Positions 24,320 to 34,249 of a stretch of 64,000 nt of DNA are shown one piece after another. Every line of letters begins with the position of its first letter. Position 1 is the first letter of the stretch. The translations under genes were made by a program, and so were the position numbers. The stretch is from Ehretia macrophylla (Eukaryota; Streptophyta; Magnoliopsida; Boraginales; Ehretiaceae). The stretch covers positions 118,730,325 through 118,794,324 of the forward strand of contig CM075764.1 in NCBI GenBank assembly GCA_037974665.1. The letters are read 5' to 3'. A model generated the notes under the pieces. It was not told the origin of the DNA and made no database searches. It saw nothing but the letters and a program-made list of their open reading frames with translations.

Positions 24320-25030
24320 TAAGTTGCATGACACACGATTTATTAGCCTATAAGAGGTCATGGTTTAAGTTAAAATTGGCCTTAAAAAGTTTACTTTTTA
24401 ACTAATTCAAATTCAAGACATGAATAATTTTTTGACTCATACCTCCAAATACACTACTATTAAATTAACTGTTTAGTATTATATTTGTAATATTCTTGTC
24501 GTGCTTAGGAACCTTCAAATCATCCCTACTTGTATGATCTTTTTAGTCAATACGAGTACTCGTTATGGAAAATAAATACACGAGTAATAATAGGATCGGT
24601 CTTTAGTTCAACAGTACGACCTATGCAACACTAGTATAAGTTGAGTTTCAAACAGATACAGCAGCGGATCTACTTGTTAGTGAGGATGTGTGCACATCTT
24701 AACTTTTGAAAAAAAAAATCTTTGTTTTTGGGTATTTTTTTTTAAAAAAATTATTATATTAAATATTTTATATACATACTAAACTCTTTCACTATATAAA
24801 TACACATTTTAAATATAAATGCATGAGTCCACCACTAAACATATATAAACTCGCACCTCTTTCACAATTACACTGTTCGACTGTCAATCTGAAAAAATTT
24901 CGTAATTGCATTTTCAAGGCCACCAGCCCCACCCACCCGTCATAGTACGAATATGCCTAGAAGGCTAGAATATTAAATATATTTGTTGTCTTTATTGCCA
25001 TCAGTTTGATGTATCATATCATATTTTGCA

Positions 25031-26503
25031 GCATAGCAATTGGAAAAGAATTTGATTCTGGCACTTTCATGTATGATGGTTAAAATGTCACTACTACCTG
25101 TATGAGTAAAGAAAGTATAATTGAATAAATTATTGAGGCACTATTGGTTAAAAAAACATGGTTAGTTGATCCACGATTTAAGTGTTCCTATTCTTTAATT
25201 TTCCTTGTTGAATAAGATGGCCCCATTCAAAGCAAACTTGAAGCATATGAAATAGAGCTAGTCAACCAATCAAAATTATGGTTCAAATTAGGTGGATATC
25301 ATAATGCACGTTATTGTAGTTTTATATGTGAAATAATGGGGCATGTGGAATCTTAATTAACTTCCATGATTATGTGTCCTTTTACTATGTATGGGATATG
25401 ATGAGGAAGAAAGTTAATTGATTAACAAGAGGAGAATACGTGTTATTAAGTTATTAAGTCGTAAATAAATTGTAGTATCTAAATAAGAGAAATCTTGACT
25501 ACTAAATTGACGATGAAAAATTTTGAATTTCAAATCATTTATCGTTTACAGATTTTTTGACACGACCTCTCAATTTAAAAAAAATAATCAAATATTACGC
25601 ACTGTCTCTAACACGTGACGGTTGTCAAGCAAATCATATGACAAAGCGGAACTATACGAGGCTTCTCCTTCATTTGTCTAAGATACATTATTACCTATTT
25701 ATTAAAGAGGCTTATTTCTTGCATTTAATGCGGATGAAATGCTAAGTTCGCCATAGAGGACCAAGAAAAATTGAACATGAATGTAATGGACCACTTCAAT
25801 GTCAACTTGAAAGGGTCGAGATATGATATTTTGTAAAGGTTTACCAATGTGGTAATTCCATTAGATTTTTCAATGTGCTTGATTTTTTTTTATTGGGATC
25901 AATAATAGATAATTAATCAAGCTTGACAAAGTAAGGTATTATTCCTTTATGGTCAACAATATATATGCAATTAACATGATTAACATAAGATATGTTCATT
26001 TAAACAAACGAAAGAGGGTACAACAAAAAATTCAGTGAAGAATCATAATATATTCAAGGATGGGATGGGATGATAATTGATAAGGTAATGTTTTATTGAT
26101 CTCATTAAGAAAAAAAAAATGTGCATAAGTGCACTAGGACTAATTTAGTCAAGTTTTTATGTTTTAGTTGAACAAGCAGTGGAATATGTTGTTTAATTCG
26201 ATACAAAGTGAAGAGTTTTACCAGGGTTTGACATGCTGTGAATCTTCTTGAAAGAGAGGGTTGCCTTCGAAAACGAGGATACAGGTAGTGCATAATTGTC
26301 GTCATGAGCTTGTATTGACTGAATATCTTGATATAGAATCAAAGGAATATACGATGATTTTGTTTCAGAAAATCCCCAACGAAAAATACATACTATTCAA
26401 ACCATCTTTTACTAAGATCAATAGAGTTGTATGTAAACCCAGAGCAATATCATTAAAAAAAAAAAAAACCGAAGTTAAATGACACGGGTTGCGATTTTTT
26501 TTA
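25031..26503. other. AT-rich spacer without supported genes
   Basis: I see no recognisable gene or element; open frames here are short and have no domain signature. Confidence 0.5.
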
Positions 26504-27018
26504 TAGGGTGAATAGTCCCGGATCCCCTGTGGTCAAGCGAAACTAGCTACGACCCCCCTATACTCCAAAAATTATAGTTGGACCCCCTTGTAGTCCACCT
26601 GTTGATGCACACTGCCCCCTCCGTCAAATTTTCTGTCAAAACTGACGAAATGTGTACCACACGCGAATAAAATGCGATTTTTATTGATTTTTAACATACT
26701 TGACAATAAATAATAGTAATAATTGAAAAAATAAAAAAATACAAACAGCTTTCATCGTTGAATTTGAAACAATTGAATTTAATCAAATGCAGTCAAAATG
26801 ACAATCATTATTTTATTATTAGATACGTTAAAAATATTAAAAATTGCACTTTACACGCGTTTGTCACACTTTCCGTAAAAAATGATGAAAAATTTAATAG
26901 AGGGGGATGGTGTGCATTAACGGGTAGACCACAAGAGAGTCCTACTATAGTTTTTGAAATATAAAAGAATCATAACTAATTTTACTTCACCATAAAAAAG
27001 TTTGAGACTATTCACTCT
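26504..27018. mobile_element. Foldback (MITE-like) element
   Basis: The left end GGTGAATAGTCCCGGATCCC is mirrored at the right by 'GAGACTATTCACTC'. Inner matches continue, for example 'ATAGTTGGACCCCCTTGTAG' against 'GAGAGTCCTACTATAG' and 'GATGCACACTGCCCCCT' against 'GAGGGGGATGGTGTGCAT'. There is no coding capacity. Confidence 0.7.
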
Positions 27019-27293
27019 TTTTTATATTTGAGTGCTTCTATTGATTAATGTGATTGGCTTGCTCCATTCCTAACCTCTGAGATTAGGCTTCATTCTGGCG
27101 ATTTGTCTCAACTCGTGCAATCACATTAAGAAATTTTAAAAAAGTTGTGCTACAATCTTACTAATTTGTTGACAAAAAAAAAAAAAAAAAAACTAATTCG
27201 TTTTTCTTTTATTTTTGAATGGCTAGTCTTTTTCCCTATTCTATTACCACCTGAATCATTTGTAAACATAAAAAAATTATTACATTGTTTTTT

Positions 27294-27379
27294 CTCAATT
27301 TGTGCGTGTCATCCTTGCGTAGGTGCCATGTGAATCTTCTCTGTATTGTTCCAATTGTATCAGATGTCTCCGAAGAGAC
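27294..27379 (-). pseudogene. U6: Retroposed U6 snRNA pseudogene
   Basis: Read in minus, the sequence starts GTCTCTTCGGAGACATCTGA and includes AATACAGAGAAGATT and GCAAGGATGACACGCA, clearly U6 spliceosomal RNA. Differences from plant U6 include CAC in place of the AGC catalytic triad after GATT. It stops after about 86 bases at AAATTGAG and is followed by A6. A 13-base direct repeat AATTATTACATTG flanks it (27275-27287 and 27380-27392). Truncation, A-tail and target-site duplication together indicate LINE-type retroposition. No USE or TATA element of a working plant U6 promoter was seen upstream. Confidence 0.88.
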
Positions 27380-27407
27380 AATTATTACATTGTTTTTTTT
27401 TTTTTTT

Positions 27408-27845
27408 GAGAAAATAATTCATTTGGTCTTAAATATTTATGGATTTTGATATTTTGATTTTAAACATTTTAAATCGAACACTTTAGTTTCAAACATTTAA
27501 CTAATGGGACACCGTTAGTCCAATTTTCAATTTATGTTAGATTTTGATCGTTAAAGTCACGTGACTGCACACTGCGAGTAAAAAAAAAAAAATTTGAAGG
27601 TTATTTTTGTAATTTAGCGTCATACTCTTTAACGATCAAAATCTAACATAAATTTTTGTAATTTAGCTTCAAAGGTTTTTTTTTACTCGTATTGTGCAGT
27701 CACGCGACTTTAACGATCAAAATCTAATAAAAATTAGAAATTGGACTAACGATTTCCTATAAGTTAAATGTTTGAGACTAAAATGTCTGATTTGAAACGT
27801 TTAGAATCAAAATGTCAAAATCTACAAACGTTTAGAATCTAATGA
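27408..27845. mobile_element. Foldback element interrupted by the CRM-like retrotransposon
   Basis: Left arm about 27408-27620, right arm about 27625-27845. Long inverted matches include 'GATTTTGATCGTTAAAGTC' with GTGACTGCACA against TGTGCAGTCAC with 'GACTTTAACGATCAAAATC'. The outermost bases of the right arm ('TATTTTCTC', matching the left end GAGAAAATA) are found after the retrotransposon, at 33396-33404. The retrotransposon therefore sits inside this element's right end. Confidence 0.82.
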
Positions 27846-28197
27846 TGATGCGAAACATGATTCAAAGGAATTGATGAAAAAGATTGACAAAATCAAACCC
27901 AAGAAGAAGAACAAATAAACCTTCATTTTTTTTTTTTATGTTATGCATAGTATTGTTTTGTTATGAATAGTATCCTTTAGTTTGTTTTATCCCACATAGG
28001 AAGTTTAGCAAATTTTAAGGCTTAAGAACTCCTATAAGTAGATAGCTCCCCAAGCTCATTAAACATACCTCAATCAATACAAAGCTAGTATTGTATACTT
28101 CCTCTCTAGCATTTTAGAGTTGTAATATTTAAAGTTTTCCTTGTATCAATGACGTTTTGCTAGAACGAATCTAGTGTTTCGCTTCCGTTCTGCGTCA
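27846..28197 (+). repeat. 5' LTR of CRM-like element
   Basis: 352 bases, direct repeat of 33037-33388. Its first 73 bases are a non-functional copy of the end of the pol coding sequence. TATAAGTAGATAGC near 28034 could be the TATA region. Confidence 0.93.
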
Positions 28198-28198
28198 G

Positions 28199-28212
28199 TT
28201 GGCACCAGAGCC
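28199..28212 (+). other. Primer-binding site (CRM-like element)
   Basis: TGGCACCAGAGC, two bases after the LTR, matches 10 of 12 bases of the common plant initiator-Met tRNA site TGGTATCAGAGC. It may instead fit another tRNA. Confidence 0.6.
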
Positions 28213-28250
28213 AAGTTCAAGAGTCCTAGTTTAGAGGGTTGTAGTTGTAA

Positions 28251-28384
28251 TTGAGCCGTATGCTCTGCACTTGCCACTAATAGTGGACCCTGTGCATCAG
28301 AAAGCTTGATTGGTCGATTGAGTCGTATGCTCTGCACTTGCCACGTATAGTGGATCCTGTGCATCAGAAAACTCGACCGATTAA
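28251..28384 (+). repeat. 67-base tandem duplication in the retrotransposon leader
   Basis: Units starting TTGAGCCGTATGCTCTGCAC and TTGAGTCGTATGCTCTGCAC (28251 and 28318) lie between the primer-binding site and gag. Confidence 0.85.
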
Positions 28385-28409
28385 ATTACAAACCTATAAG
28401 CCGGAGAAG

Positions 28410-31400
28410 ATGGCGTCCAAGAACAACAATGGTGGTGGAGATAGTGGCAACGTCGACATCAACATTGCTGGTAGTAGCCATAGCAGAGGCGAAGGCGGCC
28501 ATCCTATTGACGGTGATCGAGGGATGGAGGCCCTTTGGGCGGCGATACAAGCTCAAGAAGAAAAGATGACCCGTGAACTCCGAGAGATTCGCGACATCCT
28601 TTCCAACTTAAGCCTAAACACCACAGGGCTCGTGACGATGGTGGGATCAACCGTGCCAGAGAAGATGCTCGTGGCCAACCTATCAATCAACGCGACCTTG
28701 CAATTCGTCATAGGCAACCAACCTATGAAGATGAATTTGATGAAGAGCTCCTAAACTACCAATGAATCAACCAAGCACAACCACGAGCTAGAAATCAACC
28801 ACAACATCCTCATCAACGTGGTTTTGCTCGACATCGTAGACCACCAACATATGAGGAGGAATCTGACAGTGACGAAGAAATAAATCAAAGGCATCAACAT
28901 GCACCCAGGAGAGGACAAGGCTTTGACGAATATCGTCCTAAAGCCGACATTCCCAACTTCAACGGCGATCTTAATATTGAAGCATTTCTTGATTGGTGCT
29001 ATGAAGTTGAAAAATTCTTTGACATGATGGATGTACTGGAGAACAAACAAGTAAAATTAGTCGCCTACAAATTAAAGGGCGGTGCAGCTGCTTGGTGGGA
29101 CACTTTGCAAAACAATAGAAGGCGACAAGGAAAGGCACCCGTTCGGACTTGGAGAAAGATGAAACAACAACTGAAAGGAAGATTCCTTCCTCCAGATTAT
29201 GAACAATACTTGTTCCAACAATACCAAAACTGCAGCTAGGGTCATCGATCAGTGAGAGAATACACTGATGAATTTCTGCGCCTTACTGCTAGGTGCAATA
29301 TATCAGAGTCGGAGGAATAGCAAACATCACGATACCTCAACGGCTTGAAATTTTCAATCCGGGATAAGATGACATTAGCTCCAATATGGACCGTTGATGA
29401 AGGTTACAACATGGCATTAAAGGCAGAAATGCTTTTGGCTCGTCCTTCCACTCGACAAACTCCTTTTGCACCAGTCCGTTCGAATCCTGACAGAGGCAAA
29501 CAAGTTGCAGAAGAAGCAACTCGTCCTTTTACTGACAATACTAGCACTAGCAATCAAGGGGTGGCCAAATCAATCAGACAGGCGTCGAATACCACCCGAC
29601 CCAATAATCCATATGCTAGGCCAACCATTGGAAAATGTTTCAAATGTGGAGAACCTGGTCATCGTTCCAATGAATGCCGAGCTCGCAAGTCTGTCAATCT
29701 AGCAGACTATGATAATGAGCTTGATGAAGAAGTTGAGTACAATAATGATGATGACTTGGAGGATGCTGAAATTGCAGACGAAGATGGAGAACAAGTGACG
29801 TGTGTCATTCAACGATTATTGTACACCCCGAAACAAGAAGACTCATCTCAGCGCAAACGCGTCTTTCATTCAAAATGCAGTATTCAAGAAAAGGTATGCA
29901 ACCTTATTATTGACAACGGGAGTTGGGAGAATATTGTTTCAAGGGCTTTGGTGAATCACTTGAAGCTGCCCACAGAACCTCATCCAACACCGTACGAGAT
30001 TGGGTGGGTCAAGAAAGGACCTTCAATAAAGGTCACAGAGGTGTGCAAAGTTCCTATTTCTATTGGAAAATCTTACCAGGATGAAATCATATGTGACGTA
30101 ATTGACATGGATGCCTGTCATATTCTACTTGGGCGACCATGGCAATATGACGTTGATGCAACTCATCGAGGAAGAACAAATGTCTACTTTTTCTTGTGGA
30201 ATGGAAAGAAAATAGCAATCCTCCCAACCAACAAAGATAGACCCAAAACTTCTAAAGTGGAGGGGAAGTCTTTCCTTATTATGGCGGATTCTGCAAATGA
30301 ATTCTTCAAAGAATCAAATGAGACCGGAGAAACTTTTGCTCTTGTAGTTAAAGGAGAGGAATGACATGAAGAAGGAGTTGCAGAGGAGGGAGAACACAAA
30401 TTGGAAGAATTTAAAGAAATTATTCCAGATGAATTACCTGATGGACTTCCACCAATGAGGGATATCCAGCATCACATTGACTTAGTCCCTAGAGCAAGTT
30501 TGCCAAATCTACCTCACTACCGGATGAGCCCAAAGGAGAATGAAATACTAAAAGAGAAGGTAGAAGAATTAATGCGCAAGGGGCATATTAGAGAAAGTAT
30601 GAGTCCGTGTGCAGTACCAGCTTTGTTGACACCCAAGAAGGATGGAAGCTGGAGAATGTGTGTGGATAGTCGAGCCATCAACAAAATCACAGTCAGGTAT
30701 CGTTTCCCTATACCTCAATTGGAGGATATGTTGGATCAATTACAAGAGTCAACAATCTTCTCGAAGATTGACTTGCGCTGTGGCTATCACCAAATCTGTA
30801 TAAGGCCGGGAGATGAATGGAAAACTGCTTTCAAAACACGGGAAGGCTTATACGAATGGTTAGTCATGCCATTTGGACTATCCAACGCACCAAGTACATT
30901 CATGTGCCTTATGATACAAGTCCTCAAACCATTTATCGGAAGGTTTGTTGTGGTTTATTTCGACGACATTTTGATCTATAGCCACAACAAAGAAGAGCAT
31001 GTGGACCACCTGCGTCAGATTATGAAAGTCCTTCAAGACAACAAGCTATTTGTCAACTTAAAAAAATGCAGCTTTATGACAAATCGCTTGGTTTTCTTGG
31101 GCTTCATTGTAAGTGCTGAAGGAATCCATGTTGATGATGAGAAAGTTCGAGCAATCAGAGACTGGCCGACTCCAAAGACAGTCACTGAAGTCAGAAGCTT
31201 TCATGGCTTAGCCACATTTTACAGGAGGTTCATCAAGAATTTTAGCAGTATCGTTGCTCCTATCACTGATTGCTTAAAGAAAGGGAAATTCCAGTGGAGT
31301 GAGGCAGCTGACAAAAGTTTTGCACAAATCAAAGAAAAGTTGACAACTGCACCTGTCTTGGTGTTGCCGAATTTCGATAAAGTTTTTGAAGTGGAATGTG

Positions 31401-33109
31401 ATGCAAGTGGAATTGGCATTGTGGCAGTATTATCTCAAGAAGGCAGACCTGTTGCATTCTACAGTGAAAAGCTTAGCGAGGCACGTCAAAAATGGTCAAC
31501 CTATGAGCAGGAGTTATATGTTGTGCTTCAAGCTTTACGACATTGGGAGTATTACTTAATTCCACGTGAATTTGTAATATATTCTGATCATGAAGCCTTG
31601 AAGCATTTCAAGAGTCAAAAACATTTGAACAAGATGCATGCAAGGTGGGCTTCGTATATGGAGCAATTTCCTTATGTTATTAAACATAAATCAGGAGCTT
31701 CCAACCGTGTTGCCGATGCCTTGAGTAGAAGGGCAACTTTGTTGGTTACTTTAAGTGGCGAAGTTGTAGGGTTTGAATGTCTGAAGGATCTCTACCCAGA
31801 GGATGAAGATTTTAATGAAGTTTGGCATAAACACTTGTCAAAGCAACCAACTGGAGACTTCCACGTCCATGCTGATTACCTATTCAAAGGTAACAGACTT
31901 TGCATCCCGAGGACATCCTTAAGGGAGAAAATCATTCGAGACTTGCATGGAGGAGGACTCAGTGGACATCTTGGACGAGATAAGACTATTGCAAGTGTGG
32001 AGGAGATGTATTTCTGGCCCCAAATCAAAAGAGATGTGGGCAAGTTCGTGAGACAATGTCCAATTTGTCAAACTGCAAAGGGCCAGACACAAAACACGAG
32101 ACTCTATATGCCGTTGCCTATACCAGAAGATATTTGGGAAGATTTGTCTATGGATTTCGTCTTGGGATTGCCAAGAACCCAAAGAGAAGTAGACTCTGTA
32201 TTTGTGGTCGTAGATAGATTTTCAAACATGGCGCATTTCATCCCTTCCAGGAAGACTTCAGATGCAGTCCATATTGCAAGACTACTCTCCCAACAGATTG
32301 TGCGACTCCATGGAGTCCCAAAATCCATCACTTCTGATAAAGATTCTAAATTTCTATCTCACTTCTGGCTCACATTATGGAAGCACTTCGATGTAAGTTT
32401 GAAGTTCAGCAGCACAGCTCATCCTCAAACTGATGGTCAAACTGAGGCAACCAACAGAACCTTGGGAAATTTGATTCGTTGTATTTGCCAAGATAAGCCG
32501 AGACAATGGGATTTTGCACTTGCACAAGCTGAGTTTGCCTATAATAGTGCAATCCACAGCTCAACTGGAGTATCACCATTTTTCATTGTCTACAAGAAGG
32601 TACCAAAGCATGCTCTAGATTTGGTTAAACTGCCGAAATTCTCTGATAAGAGCATTGCAGCAAATAAAATGGCGGAACAAGTGCAGTCTATTCAAGAAGA
32701 GGTGAAACAGAAATTGGAAGCCTCAAATGCCAAATACAAGGCTGCAGCTGATAAGCATAAAAGGGTGAAGGTATTTAAAAAAGGGGATATGGTCATGGTC
32801 TACTTGAGGAAAGAAAGAATTCCAGTGGGTACCTACAACAAGCTGAATCCGAAGAAGTATGGTCCCTACCAAATTTTAAAGAAGATCAATGACAATGCTT
32901 ATGTGGTTGATCTTCCGGATGATTGGGGAATTTCATCAACCTTCAATGTTGCTGATTTATATGATTACTATCCACAGGAAGGTTCTTTATATCCGGAAAT
33001 TAACTCGAGGGCGAGTTTTTCTCAAGTGGAGGAGATTGATGCGGAACATGATTCAAAGGAGTTGATGAAAAAGATTGACAAAATCAAACCCAAGAAGAAG
33101 AACAAATAA
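28410..33109 (+). pseudogene. Mutated gag-pol polyprotein of the CRM-like element
   Basis: Domains in order: N-terminal gag starting MASKNNNGG (28410), capsid-like region (about 28940-29340), zinc knuckle CFKCGEPGHRSNEC (about 29635-29676) and protease (about 29900). Then come reverse transcriptase with YFDDILIYS (about 30956), RNase H with DASG, integrase with its HHCC finger and DDE core (MDFV, SDKDSKF, QTEATNR), and a Lys-rich tail. Breaks: a frameshift near 28600, TGA at 28763, TAG at 29237, TAG at 29318 and TGA at 30362. The protease site reads DNG instead of the usual D(S/T)G. From 30365 to the TAA at 33107 pol is open for about 915 codons. The last 24 codons lie in the 3' LTR. It cannot make a full polyprotein. 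Confidence 0.92.
33026..33035 (+). other. Polypurine tract (CRM-like element)
   Basis: GTGGAGGAGA sits directly before the 3' LTR and inside the pol reading frame, where second-strand synthesis would be primed. Confidence 0.7.
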
Positions 33110-33388
33110 ACCTTCATATTTTTTTCTTATGTTATGAATAGTATTGTTTTGTTATGAATAGTATCATTTAGTTTGTTTTATCCCACATAGGAAGTTTAGC
33201 AAATTTTAAGGCCTAAGAGCTCCTATAAATAGATAGCTCTCCAAGCTCATTAAACACACTTCAATCAATACAAAACTAGTATTGTATATTTCCTCTCTAG
33301 CATTCTAGAGTTGTAATATTTAAAGTTTTCCTTGTATCAAGGACGTTTTGCTAGAACGAATCTAGTGTTTCGCTTCCGTTCTGCGTCA
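33037..33388 (+). repeat. 3' LTR of CRM-like element, overlapping the pol 3' end
   Basis: 352 bases. Bases 33037-33109 still encode the last 24 pol codons, ending in the Lys-rich [13 protein letters not shown]. The following ATAGGAAGTTTAGC and TATAAATAGATAGC lie in the presumed promoter part. Confidence 0.92.
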
Positions 33389-34113
33389 AATAAGCTATTT
33401 TCTCTTTTTTCTTTTTGGATTAAAATCAAAACTATCATTAAAAAATGACCCAGTACAAACTTAACTTACCTCAGTGGGATTAAAATCCTGATCAAGAAGG
33501 TACATCAAATGAAAAGATACACAAAAGTCAATTATTAGGCAATTCATTTCTATGTCTACCTTTTGCCAACCAATCACATGATTTATACAATTATTACATT
33601 GTTAGTCTCTTATTTTCTTGACAAAAAAAAGTCTCTTATTTTTACCAATTTTGTAAAGTTGATCCTTTTAACACCTTTTATCCTATATATTTTAAAATCG
33701 TTACTATTAATTTTTTTTATTAATTCCCGTAAAATATTTATCTATTTATTAACAGAAATTAACTTTTTAAATATAACGAAAAGACGAACGATGACGTGTT
33801 AAGTGTGTCATATCTATCGTGAGCCTAATAGATTTGCCCACTGGCTCGCGAAAAAATGCAAAAAGCAAACGGAATCCATCAGATATTTACTTCGTACACC
33901 CAGTGTGGGCCCTTTTCTCAATGATTTATCCTCCTTATCCACTTTGGATACAGTGTACTAAGCATATACGTACATATATACATATTCATTCATATATACA
34001 TCAACATACATATATATATATCTTCATCTGCAATCTCCAGTATTATCCAGACCCCTTTTACCCTTTCAAATCTCTCCATGATTTTCTCATCACCATCCTT
34101 ATTCTCCTAGTAG

Positions 34114-34114
<1 letters not shown>

Positions 34115-34156
<42 letters not shown>
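34115..34156. repeat. (CA)n microsatellite in the tubby gene leader
   Basis: An uninterrupted run of about 20 CA units followed by TA repeats, 95-135 bases upstream of the start codon. It may fall within the 5' UTR. Confidence 0.9.
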
Positions 34157-34168
<12 letters not shown>

Positions 34169-34249
34169 CACACGGTTACACATACATGTATATATATACA
34201 GCATACGTATAAAGAGGCAGTAGAGTTTATCGAGTGATATAAGGTTAGA

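Larger units (their letters stand above)
22890..25030. repeat. Direct duplication flanking SINE 5 and the PIF-like MITE
   Basis: Blocks 22895-23000 and 23223-23380 correspond to 24470-24560 and 24890-25030. Shared landmarks are 'CCTTGTCGTGCTTAG..' (with one change), 'CCACCAGCCCCAC' (one change), 'GTGCCTAGA' versus 'ATGCCTAGA', and 'TTCGTTGTCTTT' versus 'TTTGTTGTCTTT'. Copy 1 has since received a SINE and a MITE. Confidence 0.65.
27846..33388 (+). mobile_element. Ty3/gypsy LTR retrotransposon, CRM-like chromovirus
   Basis: A complete element of 5,543 bases with two 352-base LTRs running TGATGC...GCGTCA. It has a primer-binding site, one gag-pol frame and a polypurine tract. The flanking pentamers are AATGA (27841-27845) and AATAA (33389-33393), a target-site duplication with one mismatch. 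By eye the LTRs differ at about 16 of 352 positions. The pol frame ends inside the 3' LTR, and no canonical chromodomain follows integrase. Together with the TGATG LTR start, this recalls the centromeric CRM clade. The clade call is by resemblance only. Confidence 0.9.

Noticed and set aside
27145..27333. 62-codon plus-strand frame overlapping the U6 copy
   Set aside because: It runs through a poly(A) tract and the antisense of the U6 pseudogene.
33819..34223. 134-codon frame before the tubby gene
   Set aside because: Its second half is CA/TA microsatellite; the first half shows no domain.
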